Assembly: GCA_023428465.1 (NCBI GenBank)
Contig: JAEYXM010000216.1
Coordinates: 1-22,108 of the forward strand
DNA: 22,108 nt
Source of the DNA: Actinomycetes bacterium
GTDB lineage: Bacteria; Actinomycetota; Actinomycetes; Actinomycetales; Cellulomonadaceae
Direction of reading: 5' to 3'
Every line of letters starts with the position of its first letter. The stretch's first letter is position 1. Under the pieces are notes generated by a model, which did not search any database, had not been told where the DNA came from, and saw nothing but the letters and a program-made list of their open reading frames with translations. A program made the translations under genes and the position numbers. Positions 1 to 10,347 of this stretch are shown piece by piece.

Positions 1-1032
1 CTCCCGCAGACGGGCGTCACGATCGACGACGCCGGCGGTCTCACCCTGGATCTGGAGTCCACGATCGTGGGCACGCCGGACGAGCTCGAGGACCCCGAGG
101 AGCTGCGCAACCTGTTCCAGGCCCAGCTCGAGGCGACGCTCGCCGGCGCCACCGCCGTCGAAGGCGACATCTCGGTGCGGTTCAACGGGTGGCCGTGGGA
201 GCCGACCGAGCGCCTCACCCCCCGGATCGACCCGGCCCCGGACAGCGGCCCGTTCGTGCTCGCCGACGGCGAGGAGGAGGGCGAGACGGTCCTGGCCGAG
301 GTGGAGGACGGCACGGTCGTGCCCCTCGCCGACGTCGCGTCTCTGGAGGGCATCGTCGCGAGCCGCCCGGCGATCAGCCTCGACGGAGAGATCCGGGTGC
401 TGCTCGACGCCGGGCGGCGCCTCGTGCTGCTGCCCGCGGAGGCGGCCGCGCCCGAGGTGCTCCTGGAGGGCACCGCCCTGCTCCCGCCGTCGGTCGACCG
501 CGACGGCTGGATCTGGACGGCCGAGCACGTGACGGCCGGTGAGCTGACCGCGGTCTCGCCGACCGGCGACGTCGTCGTGGTGCCCGCGGCGTGGCTCGCG
601 GGCCGCGAGGTGCGGTCCGTGCGCGTCTCGCGGGACGGCGCGCGCATCGCGGTCGCGTACCAGAGCGCGGAGGGCCCGTCGGTGATCGAGGTGGCTGCCG
701 TGCAGCGGGACACCCGCGGTCGGCCGCAGGCCCTCGGCCGGGAGCGCATCGTCGTCGGAGCCGCCCTGAACGACGTCCGTGAGGTCTCCTGGTACGACGA
801 GGTCACGCTCGCCGTCCTCGGCTCGGTGCCGAACGCCGACGGCCCGACGGCGTACCTCGTGCCGCTCGGCGGTGCCAGCTCGGCGCGGGCGCCGCAGGCC
901 GGCGCGGTCGACATCGCCGCGTCGCCCGACCGCATCTACCTCCTCGGGGCGGACGGCGTCCTGCGGTGGAACCAGGCGAGCACCTGGACGGCCGTCGTCG
1001 AGGGCGTGCGCGACCCCGCCTTCCCCGGGTAG
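1..1032 (+). CDS. lpqB: LpqB-family lipoprotein, C-terminal part (5' truncated by window)
   Basis: The reading frame is open from the first base, so the signal peptide, lipobox and most of the GerMN domain lie outside the window. The visible 343 residues begin in the end of the GerMN-like region (LPQTGVTIDDAGGLTLDLES) and continue into the LpqB beta-propeller: alternating short strands, a central IWTAEHV segment and a repeating SRDGARIAVAY pattern. In actinobacteria LpqB is an envelope lipoprotein that works with the MtrAB two-component system in cell-wall homeostasis. The assignment rests on this domain pattern and on the next genes, comF, hpf and secA, which follow lpqB in mycobacteria and relatives. 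The TAG stop is clear. The GTG at base 67 is internal and is not the true start. Confidence 0.85.
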   Translation, partial: LPQTGVTIDDAGGLTLDLESTIVGTPDELEDPEELRNLFQAQLEATLAGATAVEGDISVRFNGWPWEPTERLTPRIDPAPDSGPFVLADGEEEGETVLAEVEDGTVVPLADVASLEGIVASRPAISLDGEIRVLLDAGRRLVLLPAEAAAPEVLLEGTALLPPSVDRDGWIWTAEHVTAGELTAVSPTGDVVVVPAAWLAGREVRSVRVSRDGARIAVAYQSAEGPSVIEVAAVQRDTRGRPQALGRERIVVGAALNDVREVSWYDEVTLAVLGSVPNADGPTAYLVPLGGASSARAPQAGAVDIAASPDRIYLLGADGVLRWNQASTWTAVVEGVRDPAFPG

Positions 1033-1104
1033 GTCGCGGGCCCGGCTCGCCGTCGTGGGTCGGGCCGGGGTGTGGACGACGGACGCCGGGTGGGCGACGT
1101 CGGG

Positions 1105-1116
1105 CAGGCTGGGCCG
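1105..1116 (+). promoter_or_regulatory. Candidate leaderless promoter of comF
   Basis: CAGGCT at 1105-1110 resembles an actinobacterial -10 box. It ends six bases before the GTG at 1117, the spacing expected if transcription begins on the start codon. No convincing -35 is visible. Confidence 0.35.
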
Positions 1117-1947
1117 GTGTCCGGTGGGGGAGCGTGGGGCGCCGCCGCGCGGGTGGGGCGGGCGGCGCGGGACCTGGCGCGCCTCGTCGTGCCGGTGGAG
1201 TGCCCCGGGTGCGGGCTCCTCGACGAGCCGTGGTGCGATGCGTGCCTGCGGAGCCTCGCGGGCCCGGTGCGGCGCTGCGAGGAGGACGTGCCCCGGCTGG
1301 ACCGCATGGACGGGGTGTCGCCGATGCCCGTGTGGGCCGTGGCGGCGTACACGGGCCCGGTCCGCGGGTTCGTCGTCGCGTGGAAGGACCGCGGCCGGGT
1401 GGACCTGACCCGCCCGGTCACGGCTGCGGCCCGTCGCGCGGGTGTGGAGGTGGGCGGCCTGCTGGGCGGGCCGGGCCTGACGGCCCTCGACGTCGTGCCC
1501 GTCCCGACGACGTCGCGCGCGCGCCGACGGCGGGGCGCGGACCTCGTGGCGGGCTTGGCCGACGCGGTTGCTGACGGGCTCCGGGACGGCGGTGTGCCGG
1601 CCGAGCGCTCGGGTGTGCTGCGGCGGGGCGCGGCCGTGGACCAGGTGGGGCTCGGGGCGCGGGCCAGGGCCCGGAACGCGACGGGCTTCGAGGTGCGTCG
1701 CGATGTGCGTGGCCGGCTCCACCTGCTGGTGGACGACGTCGTCACGACCGGTGCGACGCTCGCCGCCTGCACGCGCGTCCTCGAGCGTGCGGGAGGGCTC
1801 GTGCTGGGCGCCGTGGTCCTCGCGGCGACGCCGGGGCCCTCCGCGGACCGGACCCCGGTGGCGGGCGCTGCCACCCGTGGACTCGAACCGATTCGATGCG
1901 ACACGCCGGACGCGTTGGGCCCGGACGGGTCGGGGGTGTCAGGCTAG
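1117..1947 (+). CDS. comF: ComF-family phosphoribosyltransferase-like protein
   Basis: This 276-residue protein has the ComF layout. A zinc-ribbon-like N-terminus (CPGC then CDAC, Cys at about residues 29, 32, 40 and 43) is followed by a phosphoribosyltransferase fold with the PRPP-loop motif LLVDDVVTTGATL at about 203-215. ComF proteins are linked to DNA uptake in competent bacteria. Their biochemical role in actinobacteria is unclear. A GTG at 1072 is in frame, but I prefer the GTG at 1117: it places the zinc motif closer to the N-terminus, as in the family, and a -10-like CAGGCT sits six bases upstream. The C-terminal tail after the PRT domain (about 45 residues) is rich in Gly, Pro and Asp, and its DNA also carries a possible operator for the next gene. 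Confidence 0.88.
   Translation: MSGGGAWGAAARVGRAARDLARLVVPVECPGCGLLDEPWCDACLRSLAGPVRRCEEDVPRLDRMDGVSPMPVWAVAAYTGPVRGFVVAWKDRGRVDLTRPVTAAARRAGVEVGGLLGGPGLTALDVVPVPTTSRARRRRGADLVAGLADAVADGLRDGGVPAERSGVLRRGAAVDQVGLGARARARNATGFEVRRDVRGRLHLLVDDVVTTGATLAACTRVLERAGGLVLGAVVLAATPGPSADRTPVAGAATRGLEPIRCDTPDALGPDGSGVSG
1883..1896 (+). promoter_or_regulatory. Candidate LacI-type operator upstream of GH10 gene
   Basis: TCGAA at 1883-1887 and TTCGA at 1892-1896 form an inverted repeat centred on CG, the symmetry typical of LacI-family sugar-responsive repressors. It lies inside the comF 3' end, 80 bp before the xylanase-like gene. A -10-like CAGGCT (1940-1945) lies between it and the gene. No regulator gene is nearby, so this is a weak inference. 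Confidence 0.3.
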
Positions 1948-1975
1948 GGCCCGTCACGTTCCCCAGGAGGTTTCG

Positions 1976-3268
1976 ATGCGCCCGTTCCCGCCCACGACGT
2001 ACACGCCCGACCTCACGATGGCCCACCGCACCGGCGGTGCCACCGTGACGGTCCTGGGCGCGGACGGCAACCCTCTCGTGGACACCGACGTCCTCGTCGA
2101 GCAGACGCGGCACGCGTTCGGGTTCGGCAACATCGGCTTCGACCTCATCCCGCTCGCCAACAGCGGCACCGCGCTCCCGGCCGACGATGTGGAGACCTTC
2201 GGCGGCGCGTCCCGCGGTGGTCTCGAGCAGCTCGCCGACCAGTGGCTCGAGCTGTTCAACGTGGCGACCCTGCCGTTCTACTGGGGTCGGTTCGAGCCGA
2301 CGCGCGGTGCGCCCTACACCGAGCCGCTGCGCCGGACCGCGCAGTGGTTCCGCGACCGCGGCGTCGAGGTCAAGGGCCACCCGCTGGTGTGGCACACCGT
2401 CCAGCCGAGCTGGCTCCTCGGCCTGCCGACGTCGGAGGTCGAGCAGCTCCAGCGCGAGCGCATCCGCCGCGACGTGTCCGACTTCGCGGGCCTCGTCGAC
2501 ACCTGGGACGCCATCAACGAGGTCGTGATCATGCCCGTCTTCGCCAACGGCGAGAACGGCATCACGCCCCTGGCCCGTGAGAAGGGCCGCATCGAGATGA
2601 TCCGGATGGCCTTCGAGGAGGCCCGGGCCGCGAACCCGCGCGTGCAGCTCCTGCTCAACGACTTCGACATGTCGACCGCGTACGAGTGCCTCATCGAGGG
2701 TGTGCTCGAGGCCGGCATCGAGATCGACGTCCTCGGTCTGCAGAGCCACATGCACCAGGGCTACTGGGGCGAGGAGAAGACGCTCGCCATCCTCGAGCGC
2801 TTCTCCCGCTACGGGCTGCCGATCCACTTCACGGAGTCGACCCTGCTGTCGGGCCACCTCATGCCGCCGGAGATCGAGGACCTGAACGACTACCAGATCC
2901 CCGACTGGCCCTCGACGCCCGAGGGCGAGGCCCGCCAGGCCGACGAGATGGTCCGCCACTACCGCACTCTCGTCTCGCATCCCGCGGTCCAGGCGATCAC
3001 CTACTGGGGCCTGGCCGACGACGGCATGTGGCTCGGCGCACCCGGCGGGTTCATCCGCCGCGACGGCTCGCCCAAGCCCTCGTTCCATGCGCTCAAGGCG
3101 CTCATCAAGGGCCAGTGGTGGCTCGAGCCGACGACGTTCCGCACCGACGAGGCCGGTCGCGTCCAGGTGCACGGCTGGCTCGGCGACTACCGCGTGAGTG
3201 CTGCCGGCGCCTCGGCGGACCTCGCGCTGACGCCCGCCTCCGACGTCGCCGAGCTGCGCCTGGCGTAG
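1976..3268 (+). CDS. GH10 family endo-1,4-beta-xylanase-like protein, no signal peptide
   Basis: The 430-residue product carries GH10 hallmarks: GHPLVWH at about 134-140, the acid/base motif INEV with Glu182, the conserved HPAVQAITYWGL block near the C-terminus, and LPIHFTES with Glu287 as the expected nucleophile. Most GH10 enzymes have TEL or TEF there, so TES is a small deviation. An N-terminal beta strand region (about 20-50, ending EQTRHAFGFG) and a short C-terminal beta module (about 380-430) flank the barrel. The N-terminus is MRPFPPTTYTPDL, with neither a charged-hydrophobic signal peptide nor membrane segments, so the enzyme is probably cytoplasmic and would act on imported xylo-oligosaccharides or aryl glycosides. 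The start is fixed by AGGAGG at 1965-1970. The longer open frame upstream overlaps comF and is not coding. Confidence 0.9.
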   Translation: MRPFPPTTYTPDLTMAHRTGGATVTVLGADGNPLVDTDVLVEQTRHAFGFGNIGFDLIPLANSGTALPADDVETFGGASRGGLEQLADQWLELFNVATLPFYWGRFEPTRGAPYTEPLRRTAQWFRDRGVEVKGHPLVWHTVQPSWLLGLPTSEVEQLQRERIRRDVSDFAGLVDTWDAINEVVIMPVFANGENGITPLAREKGRIEMIRMAFEEARAANPRVQLLLNDFDMSTAYECLIEGVLEAGIEIDVLGLQSHMHQGYWGEEKTLAILERFSRYGLPIHFTESTLLSGHLMPPEIEDLNDYQIPDWPSTPEGEARQADEMVRHYRTLVSHPAVQAITYWGLADDGMWLGAPGGFIRRDGSPKPSFHALKALIKGQWWLEPTTFRTDEAGRVQVHGWLGDYRVSAAGASADLALTPASDVAELRLA

Positions 3269-3384
3269 CCGGCGCCGGACGTCCCGCCACGGCGAAGGGC
3301 CCGGGGCGGGTGAGTGTCCGGGGCGCTGCGAACGAGCGGGCGGTTCGCTCGCGGGTGAACGTGCGCCACGCCTGCCCCGACGAC

Positions 3385-3413
3385 TTCCCGCCGGTGGATT
3401 CGCAGGTTACGGT
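3385..3413 (+). promoter_or_regulatory. Candidate promoter for hpf
   Basis: TTCCCG, 17 bases, then TACGGT gives a sigma70-like promoter whose predicted start falls near 3420, leaving a leader of about 154 nt before hpf. The -10 match is fair and the -35 match is poor. Confidence 0.35.
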
Positions 3414-3419
3414 CGGTGC

Positions 3420-3518
3420 ATGGAGCTGTACCTCGGGTGCGGCCGGGCCACGGGCTCGGCGGGCACGCCGGGTGCGGCGTCCCGCGGGAGGAGGTGGTGC
3501 TCGACATCACTCCTGTGA
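3420..3518 (+). CDS. Possible 32-residue leaderless small ORF in the hpf leader
   Basis: ATG at 3420 lies six bases after TACGGT, so a transcript from that promoter could be leaderless and begin with this ORF (MELYLGCGRATGSAG...). It ends in TGA at 3516-3518, inside the inverted repeat upstream of hpf. I recognise no family. The composition is Gly, Arg and Ser rich, as a random high-GC frame would be. Position is the only argument that it is translated. Confidence 0.2.
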   Translation: MELYLGCGRATGSAGTPGAASRGRRWCSTSLL

Positions 3519-3521
3519 TGT
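3504..3521 (+). repeat. Inverted repeat upstream of hpf
   Basis: ACATCAC (3504-3510), TCCT, GTGATGT (3515-3521) is a perfect dyad with 7-bp arms and a 4-base centre, 52 bases before the hpf start. It could be a repressor or activator site, or a small RNA hairpin in the leader. Confidence 0.5.
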
Positions 3522-3573
3522 GACCAGCTCCCGCCCGGACGGGCCACCCGTCCCTTCCATTGGAGGTTCAGCC

Positions 3574-4212
3574 ATGGAGATCGTCGTCGTCGGACGTCAC
3601 GCCGAGGTTCCCGACCGGTTCCGCCGGCACGTCGAGGACAAGCTCGCCAAGGTCGCCCAGCTCGCGCCGCGTGCCCAGCGCATCGACGTGGAGGTCACCC
3701 ACGAGCGCAACCCCCGACTGTCCGAGATCAGCGAACGCGTGGAGCTGACCGTCCGCGGGAAGGGCCCGGTGATCCGCGCCGAGGCCAACGCCGACGACCC
3801 GTACGCGGCCCTCGACATCGCGACCACCAAGCTCATGGAGCGGCTGCGCCGCGCGCGCGACCGCCGCAAGGACCACCACAAGGGCGCCGACCTCGCGCCT
3901 GTCGAGGTCCACACGGAGGAGGCCCCCGTCGGCAGCGACGACGGCGTGGCCGAGGCGGTCGTCGGGCCGGACGGCTCGGTCGAGCGCGCGCTCGGGGACT
4001 CGCCGATCGTCATCCGCGAGAAGGTGCACAGCGCGCAGCCGATGACCCTGGACGACGCCCTCTACGAGATGGAGATGGTGGGGCACGACTTCTTCCTCTT
4101 CATCGACGCCGAGACGTCGTTGCCGTCGGTCGCGTACCGGCGCCGCGGCTGGAGCTACGGCGTCATCCGCCTCGACAGCCCGGTGAGCGCCCCCACGGCC
4201 CAGGCGGTCTGA
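3574..4212 (+). CDS. hpf: Long-form ribosome hibernation promoting factor
   Basis: The 212-residue protein has both domains of long HPF (also called RaiA or Sigma-54 modulation protein). The N-terminal S30AE fold (about 1-110, MEIVVVGRHAEVPDRFRRHVEDKL) binds the small ribosomal subunit. The C-terminal dimerisation domain (about 150-205, FFLFIDAETSLPSVAYRRRGWSYGVI) pairs two 70S ribosomes into inactive 100S particles. An acidic linker joins them. The start is set by GGAGG at 3562-3566, since the long open frame upstream has no family similarity. In mycobacteria the gene lies directly between comF and secA; here the xylanase-like gene precedes it and a DNA glycosylase gene follows. Expression in starvation or low oxygen is typical of the family and may be controlled through the dyad at 3504-3521. 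Confidence 0.95.
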   Translation: MEIVVVGRHAEVPDRFRRHVEDKLAKVAQLAPRAQRIDVEVTHERNPRLSEISERVELTVRGKGPVIRAEANADDPYAALDIATTKLMERLRRARDRRKDHHKGADLAPVEVHTEEAPVGSDDGVAEAVVGPDGSVERALGDSPIVIREKVHSAQPMTLDDALYEMEMVGHDFFLFIDAETSLPSVAYRRRGWSYGVIRLDSPVSAPTAQAV

Positions 4213-4266
4213 CCGCCCGGCTCGGCCTCGGGATTCCGGACCCCGCCCACACCTCCCACCGCCCGC

Positions 4267-4314
4267 GAGATCGGTGGGTTGCGTCCAGATCGCGTGACGC
4301 AGCCCACCGATCTC
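4267..4314. repeat. Long imperfect palindrome (REP-like or bidirectional terminator)
   Basis: GAGATCGGTGGG (4267-4278) pairs perfectly with CCCACCGATCTC (4303-4314). After a TT/AG mismatch, GCGTC (4281-4285) pairs with GACGC (4296-4300), leaving a 10-base loop. Both flanking genes run on the + strand. It may end the hpf transcript, but no T-run follows, and the complex shape also fits a dispersed palindromic repeat. Confidence 0.8.
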
Positions 4315-4372
4315 CGCGTCGACCATCGAGCTCGTGGACTCGGGTGTCGGTGGGCGGCGCGAGGATGGGCGC

Positions 4373-5602
4373 GTGGTCGAGGAGCTGAGCCTGTCGCAGG
4401 CACGTCGTGTGGCGCTGCGTGCGCAGGGACTCGACCGGCGGCGGCGTGAGGGGGCGGGCGGCATGCGCGCGTTCGGGCAGGTCGTCGACCGGCTCGGCGT
4501 GATCCAGATCGACTCGGTGAACGTGCTCGCCCGCGCCCACCTCATGCCGGCCTACTCGCGCCTCGGGCCGTACGACGTCGGGCTGGTGGACCGTGCGGCG
4601 GGACGCCCGCCGCGGCGCCTGGTCGAGACGTGGGCACATGAGGCGTCCTTCGTGCCGCCCGCGACGTACCGGCTGCTCGGGTGGCGCCAGCGGGCCTACC
4701 GCGAGCAGGCGTGGGGGAGCATCGCCGAGGTGCCCCTGAAGCACGCCCCGATCGTCGAGGAGATCCGCGCGCTCGTCCGCGAGCGGGGTCCTGTGACGGC
4801 GCGCGAGGCGCACGCGGAGTACGAGGCCGAGCACCCGCGCGTGCACACCGGCTGGGGCTGGAACTGGACCATCGCCAAGCGCGTGCTCGAGTTCCTGTTC
4901 TTCACCGGGGAGATCACCTCAGCCCGCCGCAACGCCGCCTTTGAGCGCTGCTACGACCTGACGGAGCGGGTGCTGCCGGCGGACGCGCTCGCGCTGCCGG
5001 AGCCCGCGGAGGCCGACGCCGTCCGCGCCCTCGTCGAGATCGGGGCGCGGGCGCACGGCATCGGGACCGCGGAGTGCTTCGGCGACTACTTCCGCCTCAA
5101 GACGGTCCGGACGCGCACCGCGGTCCGCGAGCTCGTGGACGCCGGGGTCCTCGAGCCTGTGCGCGTGCGCGGCTGGGAGCGGCGGCCCGTCTACCTGCAC
5201 CGCGACGCCACGCTGCCGCGCCGCGCGACCGGGCGTGCGCTCCTGAGCCCGTTCGACCCGCTCGTGTTCGAGCGGCGCCGGCTCGAGGAGCTCTTCGGCC
5301 TCCGGTACCGCATCGAGATCTACACCCCCGCCCACAAACGCGTGCACGGCTACTACGTGCTGCCGTTCCTGCTGGGCGAGCAGGTGGTCGCACGTGTCGA
5401 CCTCAAGGCGGACCGGGCGGCGGGGCGGCTGCTGGTCCAGGCGGCCCACCTCGAGCCCGGTGCGCCCGGGGAGACGGTGCCGGAGCTCGCGGACGAGCTG
5501 TCGCTGCTCCGGGACTGGCTGGGTCTCGACGAGGTCACCGTCGCCGGCGCGGCGTTCGGCGACCTCGTGGCGGACCTGGACGCGGCCGTCCGCGCCCGGT
5601 GA
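4373..5602 (+). CDS. Winged-helix DNA glycosylase of the YcaQ/AlkX (HTH_42) family
   Basis: The 409-residue product matches the HTH_42 family: LSLSQARRVALRAQGL at the N-terminus, the core LGVIQIDSVNVLARAHLMPAYSRLG at about 41-65, YVLPFLLGEQVVARVDLKADR near 345, and winged-helix segments between. E. coli YcaQ (AlkX) unhooks DNA interstrand cross-links. As I recall, its catalytic motif is Q-x-D, against Q-x-Q in AlkZ. The QID here (Gln45, Asp47) fits the YcaQ type. The start at GTG 4373 follows GAGGA at 4361-4365. An upstream GTG at 4334 would add 13 residues and sits close to the palindrome. The gene lies between hpf and secA, which are adjacent in mycobacteria, so it is probably an insertion. 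Repair of nitrogen-mustard-like or natural-product cross-links is inferred from the family. Confidence 0.85.
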   Translation: MVEELSLSQARRVALRAQGLDRRRREGAGGMRAFGQVVDRLGVIQIDSVNVLARAHLMPAYSRLGPYDVGLVDRAAGRPPRRLVETWAHEASFVPPATYRLLGWRQRAYREQAWGSIAEVPLKHAPIVEEIRALVRERGPVTAREAHAEYEAEHPRVHTGWGWNWTIAKRVLEFLFFTGEITSARRNAAFERCYDLTERVLPADALALPEPAEADAVRALVEIGARAHGIGTAECFGDYFRLKTVRTRTAVRELVDAGVLEPVRVRGWERRPVYLHRDATLPRRATGRALLSPFDPLVFERRRLEELFGLRYRIEIYTPAHKRVHGYYVLPFLLGEQVVARVDLKADRAAGRLLVQAAHLEPGAPGETVPELADELSLLRDWLGLDEVTVAGAAFGDLVADLDAAVRAR

Positions 5603-5660
5603 GGCGTTCACCCGCTCGGCCGAGGGCGAACGCACACCGCGGACGGGGCGCGGCCTCGCC

Positions 5661-5666
5661 TACGAT
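5661..5666 (+). promoter_or_regulatory. Candidate -10 box for secA
   Basis: TACGAT at 5661-5666 in the 156-base gap before secA resembles a -10 element. It predicts a start near 5673 and a leader of about 86 nt. No good -35 is seen. A GTG at 5672, in frame with secA, lies at almost the right distance for a leaderless start, but it would add 29 Arg-rich residues not typical of SecA. Confidence 0.35.
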
Positions 5667-5758
5667 GGTCCGTGGCCTGCGTGCGCCGCACCGTCGCGCG
5701 CGCTCGAGGCCCGGCCCGACGCCGTCCGGCGCGGGTACCAGATGAGTGGGAGCAGCGC

Positions 5759-8695
<2,937 letters not shown>

Positions 8696-8701
8696 CGACG
8701 A

Positions 8702-8731
8702 GAGGGCCGGGTGGGAGACCACCCGGCCCTC
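8702..8731. terminator. Bidirectional terminator between secA and the Rv3235-family gene
   Basis: A perfect 13-bp stem (8702-8714 with 8719-8731) closed by a GAGA tetraloop lies seven bases after the secA stop. The genes converge here, so it can serve both strands. The T-run is short, as is common in high-GC actinobacteria. Confidence 0.85.
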
Positions 8732-8759
8732 GGTCGTTCCGGCTCCGTGCCGGTGACGG

Positions 8760-9305
8760 TCAGCCGATCTGCAGCACCGTCGCCCGCCAGCTCCCGCGGT
8801 GCACCTCGAACCGCACTGCTGCGGCGCGTACGCGCGTGCCGTCGTAGACCACGGCCGTGCCCTCCGCGACGGTGGGGCTGATCCGGCAGACGCGCAGGCC
8901 GCGGACGAGGACCCCGCGCGGGCCGCCGACGGGCGCGGGCCTGATGGCTCGGGACAGGGTCTCGAAGACCGCCGGGCTGACCCACCGCGCGAGCTGGGCG
9001 ATCGGACGCGTGCTGCGCAGCGCCTCCACGGCGGCGATCACGACGGCCCCGCACAGGCGCACCGGGTCAGGCAGCTCCTGCGCCGGTGGCTCGCCGGGCC
9101 GGCGCGCAGCGACCGCCCACGCCGACTCCGTCACCGGGGCGAGGACCGACCGCACCGGGGGCGCGTCAGGCAGGCTCGACGTCGCGACGACGCCCGGCTC
9201 CTCCGTCCTGGGCGGCAGGAGGAGTCTCGGGGCCCGGGTGGTCCGCCGGCTCGCGGCGCTTCGGGGCGCAGCGGCAGGGCGCGGGGCGACGGCGACGGAG
9301 CTCAC
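8760..9305 (-). CDS. Rv3235-family (DUF6459-like) protein
   Basis: This 181-residue protein has a Pro/Ala-rich, probably disordered N-terminus (about 1-70). The conserved C-terminal domain (about 78-181) has the pattern PDPVRLCGAVVIAAVEALRSTRPIAQLARWVSPAVFETL, then VRGLRVCRISPTVAEGTAVVYDGTRVRAAAVRFEVHRGSWRATVLQIG. I recognise this as the actinobacterial family named after M. tuberculosis Rv3235. Its function is unknown. The GTG start overlaps the TGA of the LysM gene upstream (GTGA), so the two are probably translationally coupled. The same family lies near secA in mycobacteria, which supports the identification. Confidence 0.8.
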   Translation of the reverse strand: MSSVAVAPRPAAAPRSAASRRTTRAPRLLLPPRTEEPGVVATSSLPDAPPVRSVLAPVTESAWAVAARRPGEPPAQELPDPVRLCGAVVIAAVEALRSTRPIAQLARWVSPAVFETLSRAIRPAPVGGPRGVLVRGLRVCRISPTVAEGTAVVYDGTRVRAAAVRFEVHRGSWRATVLQIG

Positions 9306-10282
9306 GCGGTCACCTCCGCCACAGCGGCGCTCGCGGGCACGACGAGAACCTGACCGGGATGGATCAGATCTGGATCTGCGCCGATGACGTCCCGGTTCGC
9401 GGCATACCACTGCGGCCAGGCGTCGGCGACGGCGGAGTCGCTCGCGCCCTCGGGCAGGTGGGCCGCGGCGATCGCCCAGAGGCTGTCGCCCTGGCGCACG
9501 GTCACGGTGGTGGCGGACTCGCCGGCCGGGGCGTCGGGGGAGGCGCCGACGGGCCCGGGCGCGCCTCCGGCATGGGTGTCGAGGTCGATGCCTCCCGCCG
9601 GGTCGCCGGGGCTGCTCGAGCCGTCCGTGACCCCAGGGGTGTCGGTGGCGTCGGCCGCAGCGTCACGGGTGGCGTCGCCGGACGTGTCGGCGGGGGTGCT
9701 GTCCTCGCCCGGGACGACCGCCGGCGGCGCCTCGGCCGTGGCTCCGGGTGTCGCGACGTCGGAGGGGGTGGGGACCGCGCCGTCGGGCGCTCCCTGGAGT
9801 GGTGCGGTGGGCGCGGGTGAGGTGATCTGCCAGCCGAGGTCCGAGGTGGTCACCACGGCCACGGTCGTGGCCCCGTCAGGCGCCGCGGGTCCTGGCACGT
9901 CACGGTCTGTGGCGGAGGCCGGCGCGGCAACCGCCGCGACGATGCCTGCTCCGACACCGACGGCGATGACGCGTCGCAGTGCGAACGGGGTGATCCGGCG
10001 GGCGGCGGCCTCGAGTCGTTCGAGGGAGTGCCCGGCGAGGCGCGCGAGCAGGCCGACGGCGGTGAGGAGGCACCCCGCGGCGACCACGCCCAGGGCGACG
10101 GCACCGGCGGCCGTGGCGACGAGCGCCACCGCGGCTTCGAGGGCGCGGTCACCGGGGGCCGACAGGTCGGGCGCGGTTCGCCCGGCGACGACCGCCAGCC
10201 CGCACGCCGCCGCACTCGTGACCACCGTGGTGAGTACGGCGCGGGCCAGCGCGGCCGGTCCCCCGTAGATGTCGTCCGCCAT
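9302..10282 (-). CDS. Membrane protein with C-terminal LysM domain
   Basis: The 326-residue product has about three hydrophobic segments (about 11-34, 51-84 and 104-124). A Thr/Pro/Ala/Asp-rich linker (about 125-255) and a LysM domain at about 258-316 (TVTVRQGDSLWAIAAAHL ... WYAANRDVIGADPDLIHPGQVLVVP) follow. The topology suggests a membrane anchor with an extracytoplasmic peptidoglycan-binding LysM on a long tether. No catalytic domain is present. Unlike a typical LysM domain, this one has an expanded loop between SLWAIAAAHL and the Asn-rich helix. The ATG start has a GAGGGGG ribosome site a few bases upstream. It shares a short intergenic region with a divergent gene, where a good promoter is seen. 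A role in cell-wall organisation or division is inferred only from the domains. Confidence 0.8.
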   Translation of the reverse strand: MADDIYGGPAALARAVLTTVVTSAAACGLAVVAGRTAPDLSAPGDRALEAAVALVATAAGAVALGVVAAGCLLTAVGLLARLAGHSLERLEAAARRITPFALRRVIAVGVGAGIVAAVAAPASATDRDVPGPAAPDGATTVAVVTTSDLGWQITSPAPTAPLQGAPDGAVPTPSDVATPGATAEAPPAVVPGEDSTPADTSGDATRDAAADATDTPGVTDGSSSPGDPAGGIDLDTHAGGAPGPVGASPDAPAGESATTVTVRQGDSLWAIAAAHLPEGASDSAVADAWPQWYAANRDVIGADPDLIHPGQVLVVPASAAVAEVTA

Positions 10283-10318
10283 GGATCCCCCTCAAACGAT
10301 GTCGATTGATATCGGTTG

Positions 10319-10347
10319 ATAATGCTGGCTGCAGGACGTTGTGTCCA
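10319..10347 (-). promoter_or_regulatory. Promoter of the LysM / Rv3235-family operon
   Basis: On the minus strand, TGGACA (10342-10347) is followed by a 17-base spacer and CATTAT (10319-10324), a good sigma70-type promoter. Its -35 box overlaps the left arm of the TGTCCACA/TGTGGACA dyad. Confidence 0.5.

Larger units (their letters stand above)
3269..3573. other. 305-bp intergenic region before hpf
   Basis: This gap holds a candidate promoter (TTCCCG at 3385-3390, 17-base spacer, TACGGT at 3408-3413), a 32-codon ORF starting exactly where that promoter would initiate (ATG 3420), and an inverted repeat at 3504-3521. No clear terminator follows the xylanase gene. Confidence 0.5.

Noticed and set aside
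1742..3172. 476-codon open frame on the minus strand opposite the xylanase gene
   Set aside because: It has the composition of a high-GC antisense shadow and no family features. The + strand gene has clear GH10 motifs and a ribosome site.
5672..5758. 29-residue N-terminal extension of SecA from the GTG at 5672
   Set aside because: A -10-like TACGAT lies five bases upstream, but the extension is Arg-rich and the family start is at 5759. Kept only as a remark under the promoter.
10301..10322. Direct repeat of GATTGATAT / GGTTGATAA
   Set aside because: Short, AT-rich and imperfect. It overlaps the -10 region of the LysM promoter, which explains it well enough.
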